Positions 9,233 to 18,492 of a stretch of DNA of 64,000 bases are shown here, piece after piece (the stretch's first letter is position 1; every line of letters begins with the position of its first letter). The notes under the pieces are model-generated. The model saw only the letters and a list, made by a program, of their open reading frames with translations, was not told the origin of the DNA and did no database searches. The DNA is from Amyelois transitella (lineage: Eukaryota; Arthropoda; Insecta; Lepidoptera; Pyralidae), in contig NC_083534.1 in the NCBI RefSeq assembly GCF_032362555.1, positions 1,826,001-1,890,000 of the forward strand. Direction: 5' to 3'. Both the position numbers and the translations under genes were made by a program.

Positions 9233-11211
9233 ATGAACTTCGACACAGAGAAATTCATTGTTGAAATTCAACAACGAGAAGCTATTTGGAATTGTGAAGG
9301 AGCAGTTTATAAGAATAGAGATTTAAAACGGAAACAGTGGGAAGAATTAGTAGATATTTTTGGAAAAGAAGAGATGACAACAGAGGCAAAAAAAAGTCTT
9401 GGTAAGTATTTATTATTATTGTTACATATTTTTAAACGAAACTAAACATACTTTAAACATCTTAGAACATAATAAATAGGTCTATTTTCAGTTAAATCAT
9501 ATTTCTTTGCCATTCTAATTTCCCATCAGTCATAAAATATTCGGCAAACAATTCTCTGTATCTCAACGCAGTTTTATTGTTCCTTCTTAACCCTTCCTGT
9601 GTTACATTTTCTGGCAAAGGGCAACTGAGTGAGTCGTCGAAACAATAGCCATCTCGATCTCTTACAAAATTATGTAAGACACAAGTAGCTTTTATGATAT
9701 CTTTTGCTAGAGTGAATTGAACATTTAGAGGTCTATGAAATATACGCCACTTGTTTGCATAAATTCCAAAACTGCATTCTACATATCTTCTTGCTCTAGA
9801 AAGCCTGTAATTGAACGTTCTTTTGGTTTCATCCAAATCTTTTTTTGCGTATGGGCGCATTAAATTCGTAGATAACGCAAATGCCTCGTCGCCTACAAAT
9901 ACGTATGGGATACATGTCTCGCTGCTTTGTGAAATCGGTTGTGGCTCTGGAATATCCAATTGGTTTTTTTGCATTTTTTCATAGAAAACCGAATTTTGAA
10001 ATATTGACGAGTCACTGAATTTACCAAAAGCTCCAATATCAACCATAACAAATTTATAATTACTGTCGCATATTGCTAATAAAACCAAAGAGAAAAAACT
10101 TTTATAATTAAAACACATCGAGCCACTGTTATTAGGTGCAATGCATCGTATGTGCTTGCCGTCAACAGCACCTAAGCAGTTAGGAAAATTTGCTCTTTGA
10201 AAAAAATCATTGGCAATTTTTTTCCAAGCGTCTTTGTTTGGTTCAGGCAAACAAATATCTTTCAGACAAAACCAAATTGCAAAACAAACTTCTCGTACGA
10301 TTTCTGCTACAGTGCTTACTCCAATTTTGAATGTATAATGTAGTTCCGTGAATGTACAACCTGTTGCAAAATATCTGAAACAAACATTTTATTATTATTA
10401 CATGTTTTATTGAATTCAATGACCTATGTATATTCTTTATTGCACATGTCACACGAATTACAACAAATCTATTACTTTATGACTAAATCATTAACTTGTT
10501 TGTTGTATTGTTCTAGGAAAAGAATTACAAAAGAAATGGAAGAACATTAGGGATAATTTCGTGAAAGCTCTAAAGGACAATGTTACCAGGAGTGGGTCAG
10601 CGGCTAAGAAAAAGACTCAATATATATTTTACAATAATTTAATGTTTTTGAAGGACACAGTATCTATCAATGAAACTGATTCAAGCATGCAAAGGCAAGA
10701 AAATGAAAGAAATGAAACAGAAAACGTAGCTGACCCAGTCGTAGTACCACCGCCAAAACGAAAAAAAAAGAAAAATAAAGAAGATGATATAGGAGTTGAA
10801 TTGATTAACGTCTTAAATAAGAATGTAGAGTTGAAAAAGGCGGAAGAAGATGAAGATAGACTTTTCTTTTTGTCGTTGGTTAGTGAAATAAAAAAAGTGC
10901 CTGAACATATACGCCTACGTACAAAATCTCAAATAATGCAAGTCATTACTGAAGCCCAAACGTCTGGATACAACTACTGTAACTCTACTTGGGATTACGT
11001 ACGACCATTCTACAACCAAGGGCCATCCCAAGGATATCAGACACCATCATTTGCTAGAAATAATAACCCACCACCACCGCCCTCAGTTCCACCTACACAC
11101 CGTGGAACATGTAATCAAGAACAATCTGTAATGTCTCCTGAATCAACATATTCACAGATATCTCAAGAATCTGATTATCTAGATCTTTTTAATGATAATA
11201 ATTCTCAGTAA
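9233..11211 (+). CDS. Harb-K MADF-BESS DNA-binding partner (2 exons)
   Basis: Exon 1 9233-9401 (MNFDTEKFIVEIQQREAIWN...), donor GTAAGT; exon 2 10517-11211 after TTCTAG. The MADF domain continues as ELQKKWKNIRDNFVKAL and FYNNLMFLKD. A Lys-rich stretch (PPPKRKKKKNK) looks like a nuclear signal. The BESS motif is DRLFFLSLVSEIKKVPEHIR. The tail has QGYQTPS, a Pro run, and ends with the DYLDLFNDNN acidic motif. The transposase catalytic exon lies in its intron. Intact. Confidence 0.92.
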
Positions 11212-11607
11212 TAGTTATAGTTTACTACTTTTTTTATTCAATTATAAACCCACATTGCGATTAAAATTAAAACATAATAACTACTAAAACTTTTTTTATT
11301 TTTATCATACTTACCTTAATGTTATTACTAATTTCTCTTCGGGTTGGATACAATCACGAAATTTAGTATCTTGTCCTTTGATGGTGTCATATAAAACTGT
11401 TAGTAGTTCTTCAAATGACGAAACACTCATTCTAACATAGCCGAAAAATTTATCTTGGTGCTTCTTCAGTTCTTGAAAACAACTTGCGAACTGGCCGAAT
11501 TCGTTGCGTGTTTCTAGTAAAGGATGAATCCAGTATCTTTTTTTATATTTCTTTCGTTGTTTTCGGGAGTAAAAATAAATAACACAAGCTATCTCGACGG
11601 CGTCCAT
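9492..11607 (-). CDS. Harb-K HARBI1-like DDE transposase (2 exons)
   Basis: Exon 1 11315-11607 (MDAVEIACVIYFYSRK..., RYWIHPLL, FFGYVRMSVSSFEELL, ending LVITLR); exon 2 9492-10374, acceptor TTTCAG, beginning YFATGCTFTELHY. The catalytic domain has GAVDGKHIRC, VGDEAFAL, FNYRLSRARRYVECSFGI. It ends LEWQRNMI. All acidic residues expected of DDE_Tnp_4 are visible and both frames are open. MADF exon 2 is nested in the intron on +. Confidence 0.93.
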
Positions 11608-11828
11608 TTTATTTATGGGCCACGCGCCTTCGAGCGGTCCAACCGCTTAACGCGGTTTCATCGCGGCTGACCGCTATGGCGGCCAACCGCGAAGAAACCG
11701 CGTTAAGCGGTTGGACCGCTCGAGTCTAACCGCCTAGCGGCCAACCGCTAGTGCGTTAGGGCCCTTACTTGACGTACCTAGAGGGCGTTCAGTTGCTCCG
11801 CGGAAGCCGCGCGTATCGGACGGTGACA

Positions 11829-12000
11829 ATGGATCGCTTCGACACCGAGCTATTCATCGATGAGGTGGAAAAAAGACCTGCTTTGTGGAACATCCAATGT
11901 GCAGAATATTCTAACAAAACGATTAAAAACGGAGCTTGGCAGGAGCTGGTGGAGATTTTTGGAGAAAATGAGGATTCTTTGGAAAAGAAGGTTCTTTTTG
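11829..12000 (+). CDS. Harb-F1 MADF exon 1
   Basis: Encodes MDRFDTELFIDEVEKRPALW and the rest of the N-terminal half of the MADF domain, with donor G|GTCAGT. Identical in sequence to F2 exon 1. The matching exon 2 is not found in this copy because later insertions separate or remove it, so the gene is incomplete. The following 12006-12230 is intron with no recognisable gene. Confidence 0.88.
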
Positions 12001-12751
12001 GTCAGTAGACATTTAATTATACATTTTACCAGGGTAGTTTACATGTTTTGTAATAGACAGTCCACCCCAAATAACTGAAATGTGTATAACGTTGTTTGGC
12101 GGTACGTAACGAGCGCGGGAAAACTATCACGTTGCCACAGTAACGTATAGCTATTAACTGTAATATGTACAACCCACCAACGCGACGCGCCATCTTGAGT
12201 TTAGTTATTTGGCGCGAACTGTAACAATTTTAATTTCATATTTTCGTGTCTTGCCATTCTACACGACCCTCATTCACAAAGTAATTAGCATATTTGTCTC
12301 TAATGTTTAATGATGATGGTGTACCCCTTCCTGCATGTAATGTAATAAGATTACTCATTGGCGCAGTATGTAAAGTATCTTCATACTGTATACCATCTCT
12401 AGTTCTAACAAAATTGTGTAGCACGCAACAGGCCTTTATTATGTCTTCGGCAAAGTCTATATTCACGTTTATAGGCCTATGAAAAATGCGCCACTTGTTT
12501 GCCAGAATTCCAAAAGTGCATTCAATTAAGCCCCGGATACACTAGGGAACATTTTGTCCCGCAACATGACGCGCAACACAAAATATACGTGACGCTGCAA
12601 CGTTGCATAGTGTCCCGCAACATGACCCACAACATTGTACGTGACGCGGGGCATGTTGCTTGCTCCCGCCTCGTGAGCGAGCGCATGTGTCCCGCGTCAG
12701 TGTTGCGGCATTTGTCACCGAGTATAGTCGCGTACGCAACGTGCCTTTAAA

Positions 12752-14945
12752 ATGTCTGTTGTGTGGGGAAATGATACCGTGCTTTTGCTTATTGAGCTTT
12801 ACGAAAGTCGTGACTTGTTATGGGATACTTCACACCGTGACTATCGAAATAAAATAAAGAAAAATGATGCATGGGAGGATATTGCCAAGGCGCTTAAATT
12901 GCCTAGAAAAGAAATAGAAGCCAAAGTACATACCCTGCGTTCGCAATTTGTCCGAGAAAGGAAGAAAGTGAAATCGTCAAAAACTACTGGCAGTGGACGA
13001 GAGGACGTGAAGTCCAGTGCATGGTTTGCGTATGATGCAATGAAATTTTTGCTAAAGGGAGCCACAACGTCTGGAAGCTTGGACACTTTGGACACAAACG
13101 TAAGTTATGCTTTTTTATTTCTAATTTATTTATATTTACTAGCGGCCCGCCCCGGCTTCGCACGGGTAGCTAAATTTATACATACTTAATTTATTAATTT
13201 AAACTTTCTTCTATTTCTATTTCCTTTTTTCTGCCCATATGATGCTGTATTTTTTTATCTTATCACTTATTTTATTATTATTTCACCTTATCACTACTAA
13301 TATAATATGTATTATTTACATTAACTAAGATTTGTACACACCTCACCCACAAGACTTCACTTCTAAAAGGATTGACGTTGTTCAATAACATTAAAAGAAA
13401 AAATATAGTACAATACTAGTTTATTCATTTAAAAATTATTCTGCCAGGGAACACGTCCTTCTTCACTCATGAAATATTCAGCAAATTTGTTTCTTATTTC
13501 CATAGCAGATTCAGGGTAGCGTCGTCCCATAGCATTTAAATTCGACATATTAACAGAGCCAGCTTCTCTGCGCCAAGATCCTTCTAAAATATCGTGATCC
13601 ACATTTTCAGAATCAAAAGTTCCATGTGGGTTGTACAGTGATCTCGATTGACTATTTCGCCTTAAAAAATTATGGAGGTATATGCACGCCATTACAACAA
13701 GTTCAGCATTACAGGGTAGGATGGTTATGGGAGTTCGGAATATACGAAATACAACACCTAAGATACCGAACACATTTTCGACAATTCTTCTAGCTCTTGA
13801 CAGTCGATAGTTGAAAATGCGTCTTGTTGTACCCACGTCATGATTACCGGGATATGGCTTCATCATGTTTTCTGTCAGTGCAAAGGCGCTGTCTCCTACA
13901 AGTACGTAAGGCATATTCGGCCCATCTTGTCGTATTGGGTCTGGAGTCGGCCAGTTGAGTTGGTTATCAGCCAAAGCTTTATAAAAAGCAGTCTCTTGGA
14001 ATACTCCACTGTCAGAAGATTTTCCTTTAGCACCACAATTTGCATAGATAAAATTGTAATTTGCATCGACAATACCCAATAGGACAATACTAAATTGTTC
14101 TTTATAGTTAAAATAGTCACTTCCAGAATTCGAAGGAGCTTGGATCAAAACGTGTTTACCGTCTATAGATCCAACGCAATGCGGAAAATTCCATATATTT
14201 TCAAAGCTTCTAGCCTTGGCTTTCCATTCATTTGCAGTAGCTGGGACCTGTAAAGAAATTATTAAACATTAAATACTATTTTTACGTACTAATAATTAAG
14301 GATTCATGTCTAACAGATGTTTGAAATAATACAATACGTGTTTTATAGTCTATCCTTATTATAATAATTGATTTAATATTTATATCATTAATTTTTCAGA
14401 GTCCACAAAGCCAAAACACGATTTCGTCTCCGGATGAAGATGTCGTTCTACAGTCTCAATCTACCGTTCCAGAATTTCAATCTCCTCATCAACTAGAATC
14501 GCAATCTACCATTGATCAAGCAGAGCAACCTACAACCCCTGCACCAACACCTTCATCGTCGCGACCAACTCGCAAGAGGAGCCACCCCAATGAAGATAGA
14601 TTAGAGGAGGCTTATGAAGTTCTGCATGCTGCTAAAAACAGAATGATGTCCCGAGATGAATTCGATGTTTATGGACAGTACGTAGGAACTGAGTTACGTG
14701 CATTAAATGACGAACACAGTGTAATTATGGCTAAATATTATATTAATAATATTTTATTAGATGCACGCTTAGGAAAATACCGTACAATTTATAATAATCA
14801 AAGCCAGCCAGTTGTTCAACAGGGCTATAGCACTGCATCCAGTGATATTAGCCCCGAGCCTTCTGAAGAGCATATTATACAAGATATACTTGAAACTATG
14901 GATTCCTCGAACACTAATAGCATTGATGGCACTAATACTAATTAA
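12752..14945 (+). CDS. Harb-E1 MADF-BESS protein (2 exons)
   Basis: Exon 1 12752-13099 encodes the whole MADF domain in one exon: TVLLLIELYESRDLLWD, AWEDIAKALKL, KVHTLRSQFVRERKKV and WFAYDAMKFLL; donor GTAAGT. Exon 2 14400-14945, acceptor TTTCAG, begins SPQSQN. Its BESS-like segment is EFDVYGQYVGTELRALNDEH, followed by QGYSTAS and a Ser/Asn tail. In families D, F, G, K and others the MADF domain is instead split by the intron. Open and apparently functional. Confidence 0.92.
13136..13176. repeat. Short RTE-like LINE tail in the Harb-E1 intron
   Basis: A sequence containing CCCGCCCCGGCTTCGCACGG resembles the 3' tail commonly left by RTE-type LINEs and related SINEs in insects. It is also present at the same place in E2 (about 22378-22418), so it predates their duplication. 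Assignment is from memory of the motif, with modest certainty. Confidence 0.45.
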
Positions 14946-15469
14946 TTTACGTTGGTCGCTATATCCATCTCGTACTCTTTAAAATTTATTTTACTGAAGA
15001 TTAAAATACAATTATAAATAAAATATATGCGTTTTCTTTAACTTACCTTTACACATATCTTCAATTTATTTATCAGTTCTTTACAAACTTCTGGTACTAT
15101 TTTACGTATCAGTTGTTTTGACACTCGAAAAGTGTACGACAAAGAAGCATAAGAATCTCCAGTCGACAAGTACCTCAATGTAATGGCAAGTCTGATATGA
15201 GGACTAATAGCGTTTCGTAAAATTGTATCCTGTTTGGCTATGGAAGATGCGATCATTTGCAACAAAGTTTCAAAATCAGATGATGACATGCGAGTAAAAT
15301 TCACAAACGATCCGTCAGACATTCGGAGATCACTTAGAATATTTACTCTTCTTTCTCGTTGTAATAAGAAATTCCGCATCCACCACCTTCTCTTTCTCTT
15401 ACGTTTCAACACACTCGATATAATTACTATGTACGCAGCACTAATAGCCACGACCTCCTCGGGCGACAT
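13429..15469 (-). CDS. Harb-E1 HARBI1-like DDE transposase (2 exons)
   Basis: Exon 1 15047-15469 starts MSPEEVVAIS, runs through AITLRYLSTGDSYASLSYTF and ends KLKICVK at a GTAAGT donor. Exon 2 13429-14247 starts VPATANEWK after TTACAG. The catalytic domain has GSIDGKHVLI, VGDSAFAL, FNYRLSRARRIVENVFGIL and ends VPWQNNF. The intron lies just before the catalytic core instead of after TLR as in most families here. MADF exon 2 sits in the intron. All catalytic acids are present. Confidence 0.93.
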
Positions 15470-16134
15470 TTCTATAAACACTGAGAAGTGTGGTCGACAA
15501 AATGTTCCGCGACATGTATCTCGGCACATTCCACGTAGTTGTTGAGCAACATGTTCCGCAACATGTTGCTCCATTTGTCCCCTAGTGTATCCGTGGCTTA
15601 AAACGTCGAGCTCTTGATAACCTGTAATTAAATATTTTTTTTTTCGTATGATAGCCCTTTACCTGCATAGGGTCGCATTACATTTTCGGATAAACCAAAC
15701 GCTTCATCGCCAACTATGACGTATGGCAATGGTTTAGGATCTGTTTCAGATATTGGTTTAGGTTTTGGTATGTGTAATGACTTTTCTATTAACCTTTTAT
15801 AAAATGCTGAATTTTTAAAAATTGCAGAATCACTACTTTTTCCGTAAGATCCGATATCTATGAAAGTAAAACAATAGTTAGGGCCCTTTCAATTTATGCG
15901 TTTCTTGTCGGCCCGCTGCGGTGCCGAAGCGGTACGTTAGTCGTACAACGTACGGACGATCCTTTTTTTCATACAAATCGCGCGGTGCGGCAACAGTGCG
16001 GCGCCAGTACCGAGAACGCTCGACAACAGGACGGCAACGTCGCAAGCATCACGTGTTCATTCTAGTGTTGAATAGTGCGGTGAATAGACGTCAGAGCTCT
16101 TTATATCAAATGTTTATTTGCATTTTTGCTAAAA

Positions 16135-16312
16135 ATGGATAATATAAACGTGGAAGATTTTATAAATGAGATTGAAATACGTCCTGCTATCTGGAACTCC
16201 AAAAGTGACAAACACAGCAATCGCACTGAAACAAAAAATGCTTGGGAAGGCATCTGTGAGAAATTTGTGGAAGATTTTAAAAATAAAACTACTGGTGAAA
16301 AGAACTCTGCAG
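16135..16312 (+). CDS. Harb-G1 MADF exon 1 (exon 2 starts at 18204 and is cut)
   Basis: MDNINVEDFINEIEIRPAIW followed by AWEGICEKFVEDF, the first half of a MADF domain, with donor CAG|GTAATT. Exon 2 begins at 18204 after TTTTAG (MVLQKKWRHI) and is interrupted by Harb-L1 about 30 bases later. The gene is therefore truncated in this copy; G2 shows the full set of exons. Confidence 0.87.
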
Positions 16313-17207
16313 GTAATTATTTATTCAGTCAAATTTTGTAATTTTGCCATGATAATTGTCCTTCGTTAACAAAGTATTCTGCAAATTTATCGCGAATTGA
16401 TGTTGCTGACAAATTATGTTCATTTTGATCCTCCTGATCTATTTGATTGGCTTGAATTAAGAGATTACTATTAGTAATTTCTTCACAATCACGTTGTAAG
16501 AAATTATGTAAAACACAGATGGCTTGAACAATATCCGTCGCTAACGATATTTCTACATTTATTGGTCGATGTAATATTCGCCACTTATTAGTCATCATTC
16601 CGAACGTACACTCTATGTATCTTCGAGCACGTGACAAGCGGTAATTAAAAACTTTTTGTTGGTGATTCAAAAAATTTCCACTATAGGGGCGTTGTATAAA
16701 ATTACTGATACCGAATGCTTCATCACCGATAAAAACAAACGTTTTCTGTTATTGCCATAGGACTTGGTATATGTAGACTGTTTTCTTGCAATTTCTCGAA
16801 GAAATCACTGTTTCTAAATATTTGTGAATCAGAAGACTTTCCATATGAACCGACATCAATGAAAATGAATTTGTAATTTGAATCATGTGTGTCAGAATGG
16901 CGGGTGTACCTCACGGATTTTAATATCTGTTTTGGATTAAAAACGTACCTGATGTGTACCTCAGTGTACCTCTCCTAAAAATCTGTGTACCTCCTTCTAT
17001 GTAAAGATTTTAAATAAAATAGGTACACCCGCCATCCTGACGTCAGGACCGCGGGTGTACTTCTAGTTAGCATATGTAGGTAAGTAAACTATATATGTAG
17101 ATTTGGTACCTCTTGTGTACCTGCCGAAGCAAATATTAATTAAATAAAAAATATTAAGGGTGCTGAGAAAATGAATAAAAAATTTTTTTCTATGGCGTCA
17201 TTTTTAG

Positions 17208-17424
17208 GGTTACGTACCCAAAGGGTAAAACGGGACCCTATTACTAAGCCTCCACTGTCTGTCTATCTGTCCGTCTGTCTCCAGGCTGTAAATAAACCGT
17301 GATAGCTAGAGAGCGGAAATTTTCACAAATTATGTATTTCTGTTGCCGCTATGACAACAAATACTAAAAATGATAGTACGGAACCCTTCGTGCGCGAGTC
17401 CGACTCACACTTGGCCGGTTTTTA
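17208..17424. repeat. Common lepidopteran interspersed repeat inside H1
   Basis: Begins near GGGTTACGTACCCAAAGGGT and ends with a CGCGAGTCCGACTC...ACTTGGCCGG tail. I recognise this as a short repeat seen very widely in moths and butterflies. It lies at the centre of H1 and is absent from the other H elements in the window, so it probably inserted into H1 or its recent ancestor. It is the best single clue to the host order. Confidence 0.75.
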
Positions 17425-17427
17425 TTA

Positions 17428-17530
17428 CATAAAAATAACTACAGTATTAATAACTTAAAATAAATTAAATTAATGACACCTGGTACAATTAATTTATTTT
17501 TAGTTACTTATACTGTAGTTATTTTTATAA
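17428..17530. repeat. AT-rich palindrome inside H1
   Basis: TAAAAATAACTACAGTATTA at one side pairs with TACTGTAGTTATTTTTA at the other, giving arms of about 45 bp around a short centre. Part of the same sequence occurs at 28105-28202 in H2b, so it belongs to the H core sequence. It may be a small fold-back element or just the junction of the H inverted arms. Confidence 0.5.
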
Positions 17531-18492
17531 AATAAAAACTACGTCAAAGACAAAAAACTTTTTTTTTTTCATTTTCTCAGCACCCTTAATATTTTTTATT
17601 TAATTAATATTTGTTTCTGCAGGTACACAAGAGGTACCAAATCTACATATACAGTTTACTTACCTACATATGCTAATTAGAAGTACACCCGCGGTCCTGA
17701 CGTCAGGATGGCGGGTGTACCTATTTTATTTAAAATCTTTACATAGAAGGAGGTACACAGATTTTTAGGAGAGGTACACTGAGGTACACATCAGGTACGT
17801 TTTTAATCCAAAACAGATATTAAAATCCGTGAGGTACACCCGCCATTCTGACACACATTTTGAATCACAAATGGCCAACAATACAATAGAAAAAAAGTTT
17901 TTATAATTGTAATAAAGCGAACCGCTTTTAGGGGGCTTAATTATTCTTATATGTTTCCCATCTATGGCGCCCAAACAATTAGGGAAATTTGCCTTGGTTG
18001 CAAAACCGTGTGCAATTCTTAACCAATCCTCCTTTTTCAGTTCGGGTAAACAAATTTCTCGTAGGGTTTTGTAAATCTGTTGACACGTATCTTTTACAAT
18101 TCCAGAAATAGTTGAAATTCCATGTTGATAAGAATGATGCAATTCAGTCATACTGCAACCAGCGGCTAAGTATCTGTAACAATAATATTTATTTTTATTT
18201 TAGCAATGGTACTTCAAAAAAAATGGAGGCACATAAGGGTGCGTCCACATCTGGCGAATGTGCCGCGAATGTGCAGCTCGCGAGCCGTTTGCGAGCTGCG
18301 CGCGTACAATTTTGTTCGAGCGCCGCTCCTGCGCCGCCCGCGCGCAGTTCACGCGCAACCTAAGCGCCGTACGCGATCAGCGCGCGGGCGGCGCGCTAGC
18401 GGCTCGCGTCTTCCTTCCACCCGCGTCTCAATCCCCGCACCCCTTACCCGCTCAGTTCGTTTCTGATTATTGGAGGTTAAGTACGTGTTGTC

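Larger units (their letters stand above)
8991..11764. mobile_element. Harb-K: complete PIF/Harbinger transposon inside Harb-F1
   Basis: 2774 bp with termini GGGCCCTTACGCACTAGCGG and, on the other strand, GGGCCCTAACGCACTAGCGG, flanked by TTA at 8988-8990 and 11765-11767. The empty site is visible in F2 near 57288-57298. GC-rich subterminal arrays are built of CTAACCGCGG-like units (about 9000-9150 and 11640-11760). It carries a complete interlocked gene pair. Confidence 0.95.
12529..15598. mobile_element. Harb-E copy 1: complete PIF/Harbinger transposon inside Harb-F1
   Basis: 3070 bp with termini AGCCCCGGATACACTAGGGA and, on the other strand, AGCCACGGATACACTAGGGG. The left flank is TTA and the right flank TAA, where the empty site in F2 reads TAA (58051-58053). 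Subterminal arrays contain GCAACATG-type units. The intron position in the transposase and the longer MADF exon 1 place it in a second architectural class together with Harb-L. Nearly identical to E2 (21771-24840). Confidence 0.93.
8807..15877. mobile_element. Harb-F copy 1: left part, split by Harb-K and Harb-E1
   Basis: Pieces 8807-8987, 11768-12525 and 15602-15877 match the complete copy F2 (57109-59897). The terminus is GAGCTAGTTCAGACACGGCG. Harb-K is inserted at TTA (8988-8990), Harb-E1 at TTA/TAA (12526-12528, 15599-15601), and Harb-G1 at TTA (15878-15880). The right part of this copy, with MADF exon 2 and transposase exon 1, does not reappear further right. Confidence 0.9.
12236..15877 (-). 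pseudogene. Harb-F1 transposase catalytic exon, split by Harb-E1 and cut by Harb-G1
   Basis: Pieces 12236-12525 (C-terminal part, ending VEWQDTKI) and 15602-15877 (middle part, including the VGDEAFGLSENVM segment) correspond to the single exon 57761-58643 of F2. Harb-E1 separates them. The first catalytic Asp region (GAIDGKH) and exon 1 are absent because Harb-G1 follows and the remainder is lost. The copy cannot encode transposase. Confidence 0.9.
16885..17858. mobile_element. H1: non-autonomous long-TIR MULE-type element
   Basis: 974 bp with an 8-bp target duplication TTTGAATC (16877-16884 and 17859-17866). The arms are inverted repeats of about 300 bp starting ATGTGTGTCAGAATGGCGGG and rich in GGTACAC motifs. 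No transposase. The centre holds a common lepidopteran repeat and an AT-rich palindrome. Long inverted arms and an 8-bp duplication fit Mutator-like elements, and the related H3 carries a MULE-like transposase. Confidence 0.9.
16329..18173 (-). pseudogene. Harb-G1 transposase catalytic exon, interrupted by H1
   Basis: Corresponds to the G2 catalytic exon. The C-terminal part (16329-16884) and N-terminal part (17867-18173) are separated by H1. Compared with G2 there is also an 18-bp in-frame loss near 16741 (G2 has an extra GSPLPF-coding segment before VFIGDEAFG). GAIDGKHIRI is readable at the 5' part. Exon 1 is missing. Not functional. Confidence 0.9.
15881..18236. mobile_element. Harb-G copy 1: left part, split by H1 and cut by Harb-L1
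   Basis: Terminus GGGCCCTTTCAATTTATGCG right after TTA (15878-15880). It matches G2 (39515 onward). It is interrupted by the MULE-type element H1 (16885-17858) and ends where Harb-L1 is inserted at TAA (18234-18236; empty site in G2 at 43608-43610). The right part is absent from the window. Confidence 0.9.
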
